Assembly (NCBI RefSeq): GCF_003795145.1 | Contig: NZ_CP027786.1 | Location: 1,674,001 to 1,738,000, forward strand | DNA length: 64,000 nt | Source: Tetragenococcus koreensis | GTDB lineage: Bacteria; Bacillota; Bacilli; Lactobacillales; Enterococcaceae | Direction of reading: 5' to 3' | Shown: in pieces, positions 34,668 through 44,018 of the stretch | Numbering within the stretch: position 1 is the stretch's first letter | Layout of the letters: every line of letters begins with the position of its first letter | The notes under the pieces: model-generated | The model's database searches: none | Seen by the model: the letters and a program-made list of their open reading frames with translations, nothing else | Told to the model about the DNA's origin: nothing | Position numbers and translations under genes: made by a program

Positions 34668-35822
34668 TTATTTTACCTCCTTTGTTACATAAAACTTACT
34701 TGTCAAAGCTCCACCAAGGCTTAAAAATAATACATTAACCACTGCTGCAATTGTTTCTTGCCAGGGGATGGTCGTATAGGGACCCATTTCTGTAAACCAA
34801 AAACTTTGTAGTTTCCATAATGAAATAGGATGCCACATTAAAAGAGAATGCATATTCCACCAACCTAATTGATCACTAATTTGTTCTAACCCTAGCAAAA
34901 CAACGTAAACAATAACAAAAACAACCAAACCTCTGAATAAATGATCTGTCCATAGTCCCACAAGAAAATTAAAACCATGACAAAATATGATCAGTAGACC
35001 TCCCAATAAAATAGACAAGATGGTATAACTCATCAGTGTCATTGGCTGCCAAGTTATAAAAGGAATTTCTAATATCTGGGGGACGTAAACATTTAAGTGA
35101 AATTGTGTAGATACACTTGTTTGCCACAATGTTCCTAAAGGATGCATATAATTAAAGGCAGTAAATGTCAAAATCGTTATCAAACCATAAAAAAGTAATG
35201 TAATAAGCAAACTTGCGACGTATTTACTTCCTTGTATTTTACGACCTGTTTTTGTCGTCAACACTGATACATCTGTTTTTGTCAATTTTTCGGAAGTACT
35301 CCCATACAGTCCTATCAATAAAGCAAAGACTAAACTTTCTCCTAAAATAGCATAGAATAATTTATTCCTTATAAAAGTAAAAAAATGTGCTGTTTCTTCT
35401 GCTGAACCCAATTCTAATGCGGTATCTTTTTCCGCGAGTTCATGTACAACTGGCGCCAATTCTTTATATTTTTTCTTTATTTTTCCAGTAGTTGACCCTT
35501 TAATTTGGAAAAAGTCAATCATCTCTTGGCCTAAGTTTTCTGTTGAGAAATTCTCAAAAATATTTCCCAATCCTGCAGTTTCTGTCATTAAACGTTGTTG
35601 TTCCCTACTAGAAGGCAGCTTGGAAAGTTTTTCTCGAAAAACGGGCGTAACTAAATGACTAGGTTTTTCTTCTGTCTCTTGGATATAATCTAAATAAGAT
35701 TGATCTAACCCCGCAGTGGTAATGTAAATAGTATTTAACAATAAACTTGCAATAAAAAACAAGAGGACCATTGGTTGTTCGAGCATCTTATGTATTTCAA
35801 AGGCGATAATCCGCAGAAGCAT
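34668..35822 (-). CDS. ABC-2 type transporter permease A
   Basis: 384 residues from the ATG at 35822 (GAGGTG 7 bases upstream), overlapping the ATPase gene by 26 bases. One helix near residues 18-36 (MVLLFFIASLLLNTIYITT) is followed by an extracytoplasmic domain and about five more helices. The architecture matches the next gene, so they are likely a heterodimer. No substrate can be named. Confidence 0.85.
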   Translation of the reverse strand: MLLRIIAFEIHKMLEQPMVLLFFIASLLLNTIYITTAGLDQSYLDYIQETEEKPSHLVTPVFREKLSKLPSSREQQRLMTETAGLGNIFENFSTENLGQEMIDFFQIKGSTTGKIKKKYKELAPVVHELAEKDTALELGSAEETAHFFTFIRNKLFYAILGESLVFALLIGLYGSTSEKLTKTDVSVLTTKTGRKIQGSKYVASLLITLLFYGLITILTFTAFNYMHPLGTLWQTSVSTQFHLNVYVPQILEIPFITWQPMTLMSYTILSILLGGLLIIFCHGFNFLVGLWTDHLFRGLVVFVIVYVVLLGLEQISDQLGWWNMHSLLMWHPISLWKLQSFWFTEMGPYTTIPWQETIAAVVNVLFLSLGGALTSKFYVTKEVK

Positions 35823-36675
35823 CTGCAATCACCTCATCTCGATAAATATACAAAAATGCATCTTCTAAACTTGGGCGTACTTCCATGCTATTTTCTGGAA
35901 CATACGGACTTGCGATTCTTAACAAATGCCCTTCATCGTTTTCTCTTTCACTTAAAAGTAATTGTTCCGGAGCTAATTCATGAGTCGCAGATACTTCAAA
36001 AATTTTTCCTTGCACCTCTTGAGTAATTTGTGCCGGCGCTTCACAACAATACAATTGATGATCTTTAATCATTATGATTTGCTTTGCGATTGTCTCAACA
36101 TCTGAAACAATATGGGTGGATAAAATAACAATTCTATCTTGAGCAAGACGATGAATTAAATTACGAAAACGAACCCGTTCTTTGGGATCCAATCCAGCTG
36201 TGGGTTCATCCAAAATGAGTAACTCCGGTTCATTTAACATTGCTTGAGCAATGCCCACACGTTGGATCATCCCGCCTGAAAAACGTTTCATCTTCTTGTT
36301 TTTTACATCAGAAAGTGCAACCAGATCTAAAAGCTTTTCAATTTTTTCCTTAGCCTCTTTCTTGTTCATTTTTTGTAATGCAGCGATATATAATAAAAAC
36401 CTTTTGGGAGAGTAATTACCATAATAACCAAAATCTTGTGGTAGATAACCTAAGATTCCCCGATAATCGGCCCCCAATTCTTTAATAGCTTGGCCGTTCC
36501 ATAATATTTCGCCAGAAGTTGGAAACAAAAGAGTGGTAATCATTTTTAATAGTGTGGTTTTTCCAGCGCCGTTTGGAGAAAGCAGCCCGTAAACGCCATT
36601 TTCAAATGTTAAGGAGATATCTTCCAAAATCTGTTTATTTTGGAATTTCTTACTGACATGATTAAGCACTAGCAT
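35797..36675 (-). CDS. ABC transporter ATP-binding protein (ABC-2/BcrA type)
   Basis: About 292 residues. Walker A reads LLSPNGAGKTTLLKMI near residue 35 (Ser-Pro replaces the usual Gly-Pro), the Q-loop is YLPQDFGYYGNYS, the signature FSGGMIQRVGIAQ, and Walker B LLILDEPTAGLDP, ending in a C-terminal regulatory domain. The start at 36675 follows AAGGAAGG and overlaps the upstream membrane gene by 14 bases. It energises the two permeases that follow and belongs to the family that includes bacitracin/lantibiotic self-protection ATPases and YxlF of the B. subtilis sigY operon. Confidence 0.92.
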   Translation of the reverse strand: MLVLNHVSKKFQNKQILEDISLTFENGVYGLLSPNGAGKTTLLKMITTLLFPTSGEILWNGQAIKELGADYRGILGYLPQDFGYYGNYSPKRFLLYIAALQKMNKKEAKEKIEKLLDLVALSDVKNKKMKRFSGGMIQRVGIAQAMLNEPELLILDEPTAGLDPKERVRFRNLIHRLAQDRIVILSTHIVSDVETIAKQIIMIKDHQLYCCEAPAQITQEVQGKIFEVSATHELAPEQLLLSERENDEGHLLRIASPYVPENSMEVRPSLEDAFLYIYRDEVIADASADYRL

Positions 36676-37438
36676 AAGTAATCGTTCCTTCCTTTTCTGT
36701 AAAGTAGTTGTAGCGTAATAAGCAAATAAATAAAATGAAAGACCCACAAACTATAGTTGTGACAATCGTAAGTGGTAAATAAAGCAGAAATTGAGCAATT
36801 ATATCTTGTTTCCAAATAAAGAAAGCACCTACAACAAGCCATATAAGCGGCGTCACCCAATAGCTACGTCGCAACGGTATTTTATATTCTAAAAGAAGTT
36901 GAAGGTTCGCAAATAAAAATAATGAAGAAAATGATAGACTAAATAACCTAACCAATGAAATTTCTTGTCCAAGAAATTGCCAAATAAGGTAGTTACTTCC
37001 CGTCAAAATAACTAAAGATATAATACTGAATGCCAACATACGTAAAATAAGCAATTCTTTCAGAGATACTCGCAGCGTCATTTTTAGTTCAAACGTTCCC
37101 AACAATATTTCTTTCCAAATTCCTAAAAAATATAAAAGAGCATAACAAAGAGGCGAGAATATAAAAACAGAAAAATAGATTTCATCGGTAAGATTATTTG
37201 CTAGTAGATGATTTAAGTTCGGTAAATATACCAGCCCTCCCCCTACTAATAGAAGGCCTACAAGAAATAAAATATCGCCAATCCCCCAAAAAAGATAACT
37301 CAGGCCAACTTTTTGGAAATACGAGCAAAGAAACCCTCTAAATGTTACAGGCTGGAGCTTAATTTCTTTTAAAATAACATTAATGCTGTTTTCTTTTTCA
37401 GCTTGCGTTAAATGAATCTGGTTTATATTTTTATTCAT
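36662..37438 (-). CDS. Membrane protein between sigma factor and ABC genes
   Basis: About 258 residues, unrecognised family. A soluble N-terminus of about 45 residues (NQIHLTQAEKENSINVILKEI) is followed by six hydrophobic segments. It lies directly after the ECF sigma gene, the position usually taken by a membrane anti-sigma factor, and before the ABC genes. A soluble head plus membrane body would suit a sigma-sequestering protein, as for YxlC/YxlD/YxlE in the sigY operon. Start is ATG 37438 or GTG 37444 behind GAGGAG. The role is inference from position. Confidence 0.75.
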   Translation of the reverse strand: MNKNINQIHLTQAEKENSINVILKEIKLQPVTFRGFLCSYFQKVGLSYLFWGIGDILFLVGLLLVGGGLVYLPNLNHLLANNLTDEIYFSVFIFSPLCYALLYFLGIWKEILLGTFELKMTLRVSLKELLILRMLAFSIISLVILTGSNYLIWQFLGQEISLVRLFSLSFSSLFLFANLQLLLEYKIPLRRSYWVTPLIWLVVGAFFIWKQDIIAQFLLYLPLTIVTTIVCGSFILFICLLRYNYFTEKEGTITYASA

Positions 37439-37967
37439 ACTCACGAAACTCCTCTCTAATTTTTTTAATTAAACGATAGTACTGTGCTTTAATTCGCTCT
37501 TCATTTTGTATAAGTAATGAAGCAATTTCTGGAAATGATAGCTTCCCGTAAACACGTAATTGGAAAATCTCTTGAATCTCTGGACGAAAACTCGCAACAT
37601 AATGGTTAACGGCAGTCAGCAACTCTTTTTGATATAAACTTTCATCTAAATCTTTTTCATCTACCCACTCATCATCCTCAAGTTCTAGCCAAGTTATTTT
37701 TTGCTTACGACGTGCATCAATAACTTTATACGTGCCAATACGAAATAACCAAGTTCGAAATGAAGATTTATGGACATCATAAGAACTTAACCCATTAAGA
37801 GCAGCAATAAAAGCGTCCTGTGTTAGATCAAGAGCGTCATTTTTATTCCCCACTTGACGATAAAGGTAAAAATATAGGTCATCGTAATAGCGTCGAATTA
37901 ATTCATCCGCAGCTTGATTCGCGCCCTTTTTTAAGATGTCATGAATTAAACGCTTATCAGTTAACAC
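37431..37967 (-). CDS. ECF-type RNA polymerase sigma factor
   Basis: 178 residues. Region 2 reads LIRRYYDDLYFYLYRQVGNK then DALDLTQDAFIAAL near residue 45, with FRTWLFRIGTYKVIDARRK. Region 4 (RPEIQEIFQLRVYGKLSFPEIASLL) is a helix-turn-helix. Region 1.1 and most of region 3 are lacking, as in group IV sigma factors. The start is GTG 37967 behind AAAGGAGTG. It heads a five-gene operon with a putative anti-sigma membrane protein and an ABC-2 exporter, so it likely turns on its own operon in response to envelope stress. Confidence 0.9.
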   Translation of the reverse strand: MLTDKRLIHDILKKGANQAADELIRRYYDDLYFYLYRQVGNKNDALDLTQDAFIAALNGLSSYDVHKSSFRTWLFRIGTYKVIDARRKQKITWLELEDDEWVDEKDLDESLYQKELLTAVNHYVASFRPEIQEIFQLRVYGKLSFPEIASLLIQNEERIKAQYYRLIKKIREEFREYE

Positions 37968-38370
37968 TTTTTCACTCCTTTATACTTCTCTACTCTTATA
38001 TTCGAAATATATTGTTCAATCGTTGCTCTTTTATTTTTATTTTTTGGATGAAAGGAACACTATTTTCATTTTATTTATGAATAATCATGGAAAATATTGT
38101 GATAGCACAATAGATAATAATGTCATTATACATATTCTTCTGACAAAACAGGAATTCATTTCAGTAAATATAAAAAAATAAAACCTCAGAGCTCTTGGTT
38201 TTTGAAAGTTCTGAAGCTTTACTTTTTCATGTAAATTCTATGGAGTAAATCGAAAATAAGGATAATTAATCGGATTGGTTTATTCCGTTCCTCTTACCAT
38301 GATACAATAACAGAAAATAATCGTTTTTATGAGTGAATTCAAAGCTAGGTCGTTCAAAAGGAATTTTTCT
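37968..38370. other. Intergenic region between the sigma operon and the next gene
   Basis: AT-rich. A hairpin with arms near 38183 and 38210 (CTCAGA / TCTGAA type, T-rich on the minus strand) may be a weak terminator. I could not identify an ECF-type promoter with confidence. Confidence 0.4.
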
Positions 38371-38646
38371 ATGAAACCATTACACAAGAAAAGAGAACCT
38401 CTGCGTAAAAAATTAGAAACCATTCATTTGGAAGAGGCTGTTGAACAGAACATTTTAAATGCTGCAATTAATCAACTTGATAACGGAGAGACCGAGTACG
38501 CCGTTTTAAAAGATATAAAAGGACAATTTAGAAAGTTAGCTCTTAATAAAAAACTATCCCAACAGGGGCTTTCTTTATATACTGAGTTGCAGCGACCGAA
38601 TTTGGATCTTGATACTGCCTTATCTTCAATGAGCTGGTTTCAATAG
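38371..38646 (+). CDS. Small helical protein resembling bacteriocin immunity proteins
   Basis: 91 residues from the ATG at 38371 behind AAAAGGAA (the frame opens at 38329 without a ribosome site). It is predicted all-helical, basic at the start, with LNAAINQLDNGETEYAVLKDI and LALNKKLSQQGLSLYTELQR. The spacing of Leu and the LSxxGLxLYxxL turn recall the four-helix enterocin A/pediocin immunity family. No bacteriocin structural gene is nearby, so it would be an orphan immunity gene. The assignment is tentative. A terminator follows. Confidence 0.5.
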   Translation: MKPLHKKREPLRKKLETIHLEEAVEQNILNAAINQLDNGETEYAVLKDIKGQFRKLALNKKLSQQGLSLYTELQRPNLDLDTALSSMSWFQ

Positions 38647-38680
38647 CCTAAGTTTAGAATTATGTCATTATATTTACAGG

Positions 38681-38716
38681 AAAAGGACAATCTTTGTCGT
38701 TAATATTGTCCTTTTT
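38681..38716 (+). terminator. Terminator of the immunity-like gene
   Basis: AAAAGGACAAT pairs with ATTGTCCTTTT, then T's. Confidence 0.85.
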
Positions 38717-38796
38717 GTTTGCACCGGATTCTAACAATAAAATATTAATTTGGTTAGTTTGGAAAAATTTTTTTAATGGCTGTTATTATATTATGA

Positions 38797-40318
38797 CTCA
38801 AGTTTCGCACACCAAATCTGGGAGATAAGCCTTGATATAACGGGGCAGAGTATCCACCCAGTGTTGGAGTTGACTTGTAATAAAATCTTGTAATTGGCTT
38901 CCTGATTCTTCGCTTACCGCTTGAATAATATGTACTAATTCGATAAGAGCAGCGGACCAATCGAGTTCTTTTATTTGATCGCCCAGTTCATAAAATAAGC
39001 CACCTAAGGTCCGCTCATCATTGGCACAGCGCTGCTGCCAGCTTAATAAAATATACCGTGTGAACACAATGGTGGTGTGACAAATTAAGGCTTGATAATG
39101 TCGCGTTTGTGTTTCTTTAGTCAGATGAAGCAATGATTTCGATGCCTTAAAAAATGTCTCGATGTCCCATCTCGCCGAGTATGTTTTGACCATTTCTTGG
39201 GAAGATAAATCCAGATCATCGGTCATAATCGCCAACCAAGCACTTTTCTTATTGTGATTTTTGACAAAAACGATTTTCACGGGATTTTTGCCGGAGCTTG
39301 GTTTCACCACAATCGAGGAAATAATCGCTTCTTGTGTATATTCTTTCGTAGATTTGGCATAAAGTTCTTCCAGCTTGTATAAACGTTGATGAAAAAGGTA
39401 TTTGGTTTTTCCATTTTTCACCATCCCAATGGTGTGAATCCCCATATCGTGTAATTGGTCTATCATTTTAGGGGAAGTAAACCATTTATCCATCAACACA
39501 TGGGTGGCGTAAATCCCTTGGTTCAAGGCGCGTTGAACCATCTCAAGTGCCACTTCGGGCATTTTACGACTTGATTCGTTGAATCGTTTGGCTCCTACGG
39601 TTCGTTGATCTTTTTCTGCTATTGTTTGGTTCACTTTTTTCTTACCGGATAGTAACCCGAAATCAATCGGAATGAAAGAATAGCCATCGGAGAACCCTAA
39701 AGTAAGCATACGATACCCTTTGTATCCTTGTTTGAGCGCATGATCCCAAAGACGAGCTAAGCCTGGTACCTCTTGGCTTCGATTACGATAAAACGTCGAA
39801 TCATCCAAGATCAACGTCCGAATATGGGTTTTCGTATCCGTTAAAGAATGGAGCTTTTCGATGACAGACGCACTAAACCGAAGTAAAAACAGACGCCAGT
39901 TGTTATGGGGATTGTTCATCCATCGATACACGGTATCTTTTTTCATGTATTGGTCGCTTTCCCGCCCACTGAGAACTTGGTTTAAGGATTTTCCTTTAAA
40001 GACGAGGCTAAAGAGAAAAGTGAATAGAATAGCCACCGAATACCCTTTTTGCTTTTCCATATGGGCTTGTTTTAAAAATTGCGTGACTTTTAATTCAGAA
40101 AAAAGGGCTTTTATTTCATTCGGTAATTGATTTTTAATAGCTTTTAAGTGTACCATAAAGGCAAGAACTCCTTTGTTTTTGGTTTGTGGTTAAATCAATT
40201 ATAAAACAAAAGGAGTTCTTTTTGTATAAAAAGGTAGGCAGTCAATATCAGGACTTTTTTCGACCTAAGAGTTGATAAGACCGTTGTTTAATATCATTTT
40301 ACATGTGCGAAACTTGAG
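38797..40318 (-). mobile_element. IS4-family element A, copy 1 (1522 bp)
   Basis: Ends are CTCAAGTTTCGCACA and its complement. TTATGA is repeated directly on both sides (38791-38796 and 40319-40324) as a 6-bp target duplication. It carries one intact transposase whose TGA stop lies inside the left terminal repeat. It is nearly identical to copy 2 at 61434-62953. Insertion is in intergenic DNA between the immunity-like gene and the DJ-1/PfpI gene. Confidence 0.92.
38798..40156 (-). CDS. IS4-family transposase (element A, intact)
   Basis: 452 residues with the DDE catalytic triad of IS4 transposases: TLILDDSTFYRN near 118, HVLMDKWF near 221, and the YREK motif YSARWDIETFFKASK near 330. The upstream leader has 12-bp complementary arms (40209-40220 and 40163-40174), the inner one containing the ribosome site AAAGGAG, with a TATAAT between them. 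Transcripts entering from outside would hide the ribosome site, limiting transposase made by read-through. Confidence 0.95.
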   Translation of the reverse strand: MVHLKAIKNQLPNEIKALFSELKVTQFLKQAHMEKQKGYSVAILFTFLFSLVFKGKSLNQVLSGRESDQYMKKDTVYRWMNNPHNNWRLFLLRFSASVIEKLHSLTDTKTHIRTLILDDSTFYRNRSQEVPGLARLWDHALKQGYKGYRMLTLGFSDGYSFIPIDFGLLSGKKKVNQTIAEKDQRTVGAKRFNESSRKMPEVALEMVQRALNQGIYATHVLMDKWFTSPKMIDQLHDMGIHTIGMVKNGKTKYLFHQRLYKLEELYAKSTKEYTQEAIISSIVVKPSSGKNPVKIVFVKNHNKKSAWLAIMTDDLDLSSQEMVKTYSARWDIETFFKASKSLLHLTKETQTRHYQALICHTTIVFTRYILLSWQQRCANDERTLGGLFYELGDQIKELDWSAALIELVHIIQAVSEESGSQLQDFITSQLQHWVDTLPRYIKAYLPDLVCET

Positions 40319-40324
40319 TTATGA

Positions 40325-40993
40325 GATAAATATTTAATATAGTTAGCGCCACATTGGACAGTCCAAAAAACCATACATAAACGCACTTTTTCTTCATTTC
40401 TGAATGATGGAAATAAAGGGAAATTATTAATTAGTTAGGTACAATCCTTCTAAAATAGCAAAAAAGAACTGCTACTTCTTATTAGAATAGTAGTAACTCT
40501 TGAGACCTTTTAAGTATAGGTTTACCCCCTAATTAACAATATAGTGCATAATTATTCACTTGGTTTAGGAAGTATTATATCATTGGTCGTTTAAATTACA
40601 ATCAAAAATAGACGACTTTATTTTTTTACACAAAGATCCAACGGGTTATTTTTAACGTTTTCGAAAAAAAATAAAAACTTCATCGTTATGTAGACCATTT
40701 ATGTATTCTGCTATCATGTGGGACTTATTAGCGGATATATTCAGTAATTGTCTATTTCAAAAATCCAATTTGCATATTTATGCTTTTATTAAAATAACGT
40801 TAGGCGCCGCGCTGCAAGCTGTTAATTGAGTTCATCTCAATTTTATAAGACCAATGAAATTTTATTACCATAAAAGCCTTCTCAATTGTTGTTCTATCCT
40901 CAGTCTGTTAAGCTTGTTTTATAGTAGTTTATGTAGTAGCTACTGACAGTTTGATGGATGCAACTACTCATATAACAAAATGGAGGGATTATT
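40325..40993. other. 670-base gene-free region upstream of the DJ-1/PfpI gene
   Basis: AT-rich with no ORF I support. Notable pieces: a CTACTTCT/AGAATAGTAG hairpin near 40472-40493, a cre-like TAACGTTTTCG at about 40653, a GC-rich GGCGCCGCGC patch near 40803, and the palindrome AGTAGCTACT near 40936-40945 just before the ribosome site. Confidence 0.4.
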
Positions 40994-41524
40994 TTGCGTT
41001 TAAAAAATCATAAAGTTATCTCGTTGGTCGATCATGATTTTGATGATTTAGAACTATGGTACCCTGTTCTTCGTTTACGCGAAGAAGGAGCTCAAGTAGA
41101 CTTAGTTGGACAAGAAGCAAACCAAACGTATATTGGAAAAAATGGTGTACCGGCTGAATCTGATTATGCCTTTTCCGATGTGAATCCAGAAGAATACGAT
41201 GCGGTTATAGTGCCCGGCGGATGGGCGCCAGATAAACTTCGCCGTTTCCCAGAGGTTAAAAACATCGTAAAACATATGAAAGATAACAACAAAGCCATTG
41301 GTGAAATTTGCCATGCTGGTTGGGTACTCATTTCCGCCGGTATTTTAGAAGGAAAAACTGTAACCAGCACGCCTGGGATTAAAGATGATATGGCAAATGC
41401 TGGTGCAACGTGGGTTAATGAACCCGTTGTTACCGATGGTCAGCTTGTTTCAAGCAGAAGACCACCTGATTTACCAGATTACTTGCCTGAGCTCATTACA
41501 GTAATGGAAAAATATCATCGATAA
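40994..41524 (+). CDS. DJ-1/PfpI family protein
   Basis: 176 residues, starting at TTG 40994 with GGAGGG upstream; no ATG competes. The nucleophile elbow GEICHAGWVLISAG carries the conserved Cys near residue 102, preceded by VIVPGGWAPDKLR and the acidic partner DHDFDDLELWYPV. The family includes general stress protein YraA/Hsp31-like chaperones and protein or glyoxal deglycases. A protective role against carbonyl or oxidative stress fits the glutathione S-transferase gene just downstream on the same strand. Confidence 0.92.
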   Translation: MRLKNHKVISLVDHDFDDLELWYPVLRLREEGAQVDLVGQEANQTYIGKNGVPAESDYAFSDVNPEEYDAVIVPGGWAPDKLRRFPEVKNIVKHMKDNNKAIGEICHAGWVLISAGILEGKTVTSTPGIKDDMANAGATWVNEPVVTDGQLVSSRRPPDLPDYLPELITVMEKYHR

Positions 41525-41649
41525 GAATGTTATGATATTGGTTAGTAAAAGAAAAGAACCTAATAAGTAGTCGAATAAACGAAAGAACTGATGCCTCATT
41601 TGTTTCTTTCGTTTATTTGGTGATTAAAATTACTAAAGGAGTGAAGAAT

Positions 41650-42435
41650 ATGTCAGACTATACAATCCCTAAAGTATGGGAAGAAAAGCAAGAGGATAAA
41701 GAGAATAAATTGGGGAATCAACCGGTAGCCGGAAGCCGTTTTGAACAAAAACTTCCGGCAGGAGGACAACCGCTGCAAGTCTATTCATTAGGTACTCCCA
41801 ATGGAATCAAAGTAACCATCATGTTAGAAGAATTAAAAGAAGCTGGCGTTGACGCTAAATATGATTTATTTAAAATCGCTATTGGAGAAGGCGACCAATT
41901 CGGTAGTGACTTTGTTAAAATCAATCCGAACTCTAAAATACCAGCTATGGTAGACTACTCCCACGATGAACCCATTCGGGTATTTGAATCAGTATCTATC
42001 TTATTATATTTAGCTGAAAAGTTTGAAAAATTCATGCCCACTTCACTTGCTGAACGAACAGAACTTATGAATTGGTTGTTCTGGCAAACAGGCGCTGCGC
42101 CTTTTGTAGGTGGCGGTTTTGGACACTTTTACCATTATGCCCCATTTGCCCAAGAGTATCCGATCGATCGTTATACAATGGAAACAAAACGTCAGCTTGA
42201 TTTACTTGATAAACATTTAGCAAACAAAAACTTCATCAACGGTGATGAATACACAATTGCCGATATGGCGATCTGGCCTTGGTACGGACAACTTGTTCAA
42301 GGCGAGTTATATGGTGACGCTGCTGAATTTTTAAATGCTAAAGAGTATAAAAACGTCATCGCCTGGGCTGACCGAATTGCCAAAAGGCCTGCTGTCAAAC
42401 GTGCAAAAGAAGCAGAATATAAAGATATTAACTAA
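41650..42435 (+). CDS. yghU: YghU-like glutathione S-transferase / disulfide-bond oxidoreductase
   Basis: 261 residues from the ATG at 41650 behind AAAGGAG. The thioredoxin-like domain has QVYSLGTPNGIKVTIMLEEL and INPNSKIPAMVD; the all-helical C-domain has FLNAKEYKNVIAWADRIAKRPA. E. coli YghU is a glutathione-dependent disulfide reductase. An IS4-type element is inserted within the last sense codon: the original ending was ATT AAG TAA (K-D-I-K, native stop now at 44007-44009), and the present ending is ATT AAC TAA, with C and the stop supplied by the IS. The protein changes by one residue only. Confidence 0.93.
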   Translation: MSDYTIPKVWEEKQEDKENKLGNQPVAGSRFEQKLPAGGQPLQVYSLGTPNGIKVTIMLEELKEAGVDAKYDLFKIAIGEGDQFGSDFVKINPNSKIPAMVDYSHDEPIRVFESVSILLYLAEKFEKFMPTSLAERTELMNWLFWQTGAAPFVGGGFGHFYHYAPFAQEYPIDRYTMETKRQLDLLDKHLANKNFINGDEYTIADMAIWPWYGQLVQGELYGDAAEFLNAKEYKNVIAWADRIAKRPAVKRAKEAEYKDIN

Positions 42436-43998
42436 AACTTGAAACCTCTTCTTACAGTCTTATCCCTTGCTGTGCAGGCATTTTCTAAAGGAAAATTAAC
42501 TTGTCCCCGTCCCTTTAAGTTGATTTTGGACCGAAAAAGGGAGCTTGGCAAGGAATTGCTCGATAATGTTATTTAAAACCGTCTCATCTAAGATATATTC
42601 GTTGGCGAAAGCTTCTTGAAATAAATCCAATAACTGCATAATCGCTTCGGCCACAGAGAGCTCGGAAAGCTCATCGAGTAGTAAATAAAATAACTCGCCT
42701 ATCGTGCGGTCATCTTTACTTTCCCGTTCTTGAACGGCTAAAATCATATAAGCAACCGCAACGAGCGTCGTATGAGCGAAAATGCCATCGTAGGAAAGGC
42801 CTTGATATTTGGCCAATTTCAAATATTGCTTACACATTTTGAAGTAAATTTCAATGTTCCAGCGTCTAGAATAAAGCTGAATGATCTCGTCTTCGGTCAG
42901 GGCTGTATCTGTGGAAGCCAAAACGAGGTACTCATTGCGTTTATTGCGATTTCGAATATAGACTAGTTTTATCGGCAATCCCTCGTTGTCAACCAGGGCT
43001 TCCACTTGGACGCTTAGGAGATAACGTGAGCGGCCGCGACGTTTTTTATTGGCTTGAAAGATTTGTTTGACATCCATCATTTGTCCTTGGTAACGATAAT
43101 ACACCTTCTTTGAACGTTTGATCATGGCGACGCAGTGGCATTGCAAGGTGCGAATCTCTTGAAACATTTTAGGGCTCGAAAACCAGGTATCAAATAAGAC
43201 ATAGTCGGCTTGGACGCCTTGTTTCAGCGCCTCACGTAAGAGTTCTACCGTTACTTCTGTTCCTTTGCGGAAAGCCTGTGCGCGGCGTTTTCCCGCGTTT
43301 GTCCGTTGGTCCCCCAAGGGGTTATTTGATTGGATTTTTCGCTTTCCTGAAAGCAGCGAAAAAGCGACAGGGATAAAGCTATTGCCGTCACTCCAGCCTA
43401 ACTGTAAATAGCGAAAGCCTTTCAAATATTTCTTTTGGGCGTGATCATATTGGAGCGCTGCACATTCGACTTTTTGAGCGTTTAAGCGTGTGTACATGGA
43501 ATCATCAATAATAAAGGCCGTTTTCCGACCCTGACTTGTTAGCGGACGCAAAAAAGCCAAGACCGCTTTCGCAATCAAAATCTGAAGTTTTTGCCAGTGA
43601 ACCCGCGGATCGTTTAACAAATTTCGAAACGTTTTATCGGAAAAAGGAAGTTCCTCTTTTTGTTTTCGATAAGAGCGATAGGCCGATCCATTGGTAAAAA
43701 TCGAAGCCAGTAGAAAAGAAAAAATAACAGAAACTGGATGCCCTTTCTTGTGCTTGGCGTTGGATTTTTTCAGCGCATCAGAAAGGCGGAAACGATGAAA
43801 AAAGTTCGATATGGAATGCGAAATTTCTCCCGAAGTTGAGTTTGTTTGTGTTATAATTGACATAGCATGAACACTCCTTGGTTAGTGGTTTTTGGTTAAC
43901 TCTATTATACCAAGTTTGAGATCGTTCATGCTATTTTTTTATTTCATTTGACTGGTGTATCAATAGTTCAACGCTATTTTAGACCTTTCAAGTTTTAG
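42432..43998 (-). mobile_element. IS4-family element B (1567 bp) in the 3' end of the GST gene
   Basis: Terminal inverted repeats CTAAAACTTGAAA (42432-42444) and TTTCAAGTTTTAG (43986-43998) are flanked by direct repeats ATATTAA (42425-42431 and 43999-44005). It carries one transposase in the opposite direction to the GST gene. It differs from element A in sequence and ends. The GST terminator (44019-44067) now lies on its far side. Confidence 0.9.
42496..43863 (-). CDS. IS4-family transposase (element B)
   Basis: 455 residues. DDE residues: TAFIIDDSMYTRL near 120, YVLFDTWFSSPKM near 222, and the YREK motif YSRRWNIEIYFKMCKQ near 333. It appears full length. AAGGAG (43879-43874) and the ATG are preceded by arms GTTCATGCT/AGCATGAAC (43864-43872 and 43924-43932) that flank a minus-strand TATAAT, so external transcripts would fold over the start region. 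Confidence 0.95.
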   Translation of the reverse strand: MSIITQTNSTSGEISHSISNFFHRFRLSDALKKSNAKHKKGHPVSVIFSFLLASIFTNGSAYRSYRKQKEELPFSDKTFRNLLNDPRVHWQKLQILIAKAVLAFLRPLTSQGRKTAFIIDDSMYTRLNAQKVECAALQYDHAQKKYLKGFRYLQLGWSDGNSFIPVAFSLLSGKRKIQSNNPLGDQRTNAGKRRAQAFRKGTEVTVELLREALKQGVQADYVLFDTWFSSPKMFQEIRTLQCHCVAMIKRSKKVYYRYQGQMMDVKQIFQANKKRRGRSRYLLSVQVEALVDNEGLPIKLVYIRNRNKRNEYLVLASTDTALTEDEIIQLYSRRWNIEIYFKMCKQYLKLAKYQGLSYDGIFAHTTLVAVAYMILAVQERESKDDRTIGELFYLLLDELSELSVAEAIMQLLDLFQEAFANEYILDETVLNNIIEQFLAKLPFSVQNQLKGTGTS

Positions 43999-44018
43999 AT
44001 ATTAAGTAATATATGAAT

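Noticed and set aside
42480-42520. IS4 element B left end at the GGGACGGGGACAAG sequence next to the transposase stop
   Set aside because: No matching sequence exists at the other end; the CTAAAACTTGAAA repeats with flanking ATATTAA duplications define the element better.
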